Source: Paenibacillus andongensis
Lineage (GTDB): Bacteria; Bacillota; Bacilli; Paenibacillales; NBRC-103111
Assembly (NCBI RefSeq): GCF_025369935.1
Contig: NZ_CP104467.1
Span: forward strand, 4,719,001-4,783,000
Direction of reading: 5' to 3'
DNA length: 64,000 nucleotides
A model generated the notes under the pieces. The model was not told where the DNA came from, ran no database searches, and saw only the letters and a list, made by a program, of their open reading frames with translations. The first letter of the stretch is position 1. Every line of letters starts with the position of its first letter. Made by a program: the position numbers and the translations under genes. Positions 63,699-64,000 of this stretch are shown here, one piece after another.

Positions 63699-64000
63699 TT
63701 AAAGGCCCAACATAAATTGCAAGGTTTTATCGCTGAAGCCAGGTAAACCTTCATGACCATAATCCGGGTACAACTCAAATTCCTTTTTCGACTTGATTTT
63801 GTTATAAGCAGCGAACTGCGTGGAAGGCGGGCATACAGTGTCGCTAAGTCCAACGGCCATCAGTACTTCACCTTGAATGCGATTTGCTAGATTCTGAATG
63901 TCAATATAGCCCAGCTTCGTGAATATTTCATCTTCGCGTTTGTGCTGTGGATCATGACGGCGGAAGAAGTCCTTCAGCTCCTGGTAGGCATCCTTCGCCA
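63699..64000 (-). CDS. acetylxylan esterase / cephalosporin-C deacetylase family (partial, C-terminus)
   Basis: The last 100 codons of a gene running off the window end. The fragment resembles the C-terminal part of AXE1-type alpha/beta hydrolases: EEIFTKLGYIDIQ-like LGYIDIQNLANRI, the catalytic Asp in GLSDTVCPPST, and the catalytic His in YPDYGHEGLPGF. These enzymes remove acetyl groups from xylo-oligosaccharides or antibiotics. The nucleophile Ser lies outside the window. It fits the plant-polysaccharide theme of the neighbours. Confidence 0.85.
   Translation of the reverse strand, partial: AKDAYQELKDFFRRHDPQHKREDEIFTKLGYIDIQNLANRIQGEVLMAVGLSDTVCPPSTQFAAYNKIKSKKEFELYPDYGHEGLPGFSDKTLQFMLGL

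Overview
The window reads as chromosomal DNA of a low-to-mid GC, spore-forming Bacillota, most like Paenibacillus. The grounds are consistent AGGAGG-type ribosome sites with frequent TTG/GTG starts, a T-box leader on argS, a YheC/YheD-type spore-coat ATP-grasp protein, a YrzA (DUF2536) protein, heterodimeric YheI/YheH-type ABC exporters, and many AraC-regulated glycoside hydrolases. No rRNA, tRNA, phage, transposase or CRISPR array is visible. The genus is an inference.

Layout. 0-3.5 kb: GH42 beta-galactosidase divergent from an AraC regulator. 3.5-16 kb: FrnE-like thiol oxidoreductase, drug-type MFS pump, two LTA-synthase-like phosphoglycerol transferases, YmaF, aldose epimerase with CPBP protease, a two-component system, and YitT. 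16-19.6 kb: a Gfo/Idh oxidoreductase and sugar-phosphate isomerase pair divergent from an AraC regulator, an orphan small protein and DinB. 20-26 kb: GH36 alpha-galactosidase and a complete fixABCX electron-transfer operon. 26-31 kb: GNAT, HAD phosphatase, a c-di-GMP-I riboswitch in front of a PAS-GGDEF-EAL protein, and a second MFS pump. 31-37 kb: TauE/SafE, FetAB, PanD, YheC/D, threonine synthase and an internally duplicated unknown protein. 37-43 kb: argS under a T-box, followed by very small genes, an EamA transporter and a DUF2157/GDYXXLXY membrane protein. 43-47 kb: a PLP-dependent decarboxylase and chemoreceptor operon behind a second c-di-GMP-I riboswitch. 47-52.3 kb: heterodimeric ABC exporter, YrzA, an HPr-like protein without the phosphorylatable histidine, and TerC. 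52.3-59.4 kb: a carboxylate island made of a malic-enzyme remnant, an AEC permease, TctCBA and a divergent CitA/CitB-type two-component system. 59.6-64 kb: GH78 alpha-rhamnosidase divergent from an AraC regulator, and the C-terminal part of an acetylxylan-esterase-like protein.

How it works together. Three glycoside hydrolases, three AraC regulators, the epimerase, the Gfo/Idh pair and the esterase point to plant-polysaccharide use. The carboxylate island handles organic acids, with the malate-metabolising step apparently lost here. The most interesting signal is cyclic-di-GMP: two riboswitches about 19 kb apart. One precedes a cyclase-type protein whose EAL domain lacks two catalytic residues and whose GGDEF domain lacks the inhibitory I-site. 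The other precedes an amino-acid-decarboxylase-like enzyme translationally coupled to a chemoreceptor.
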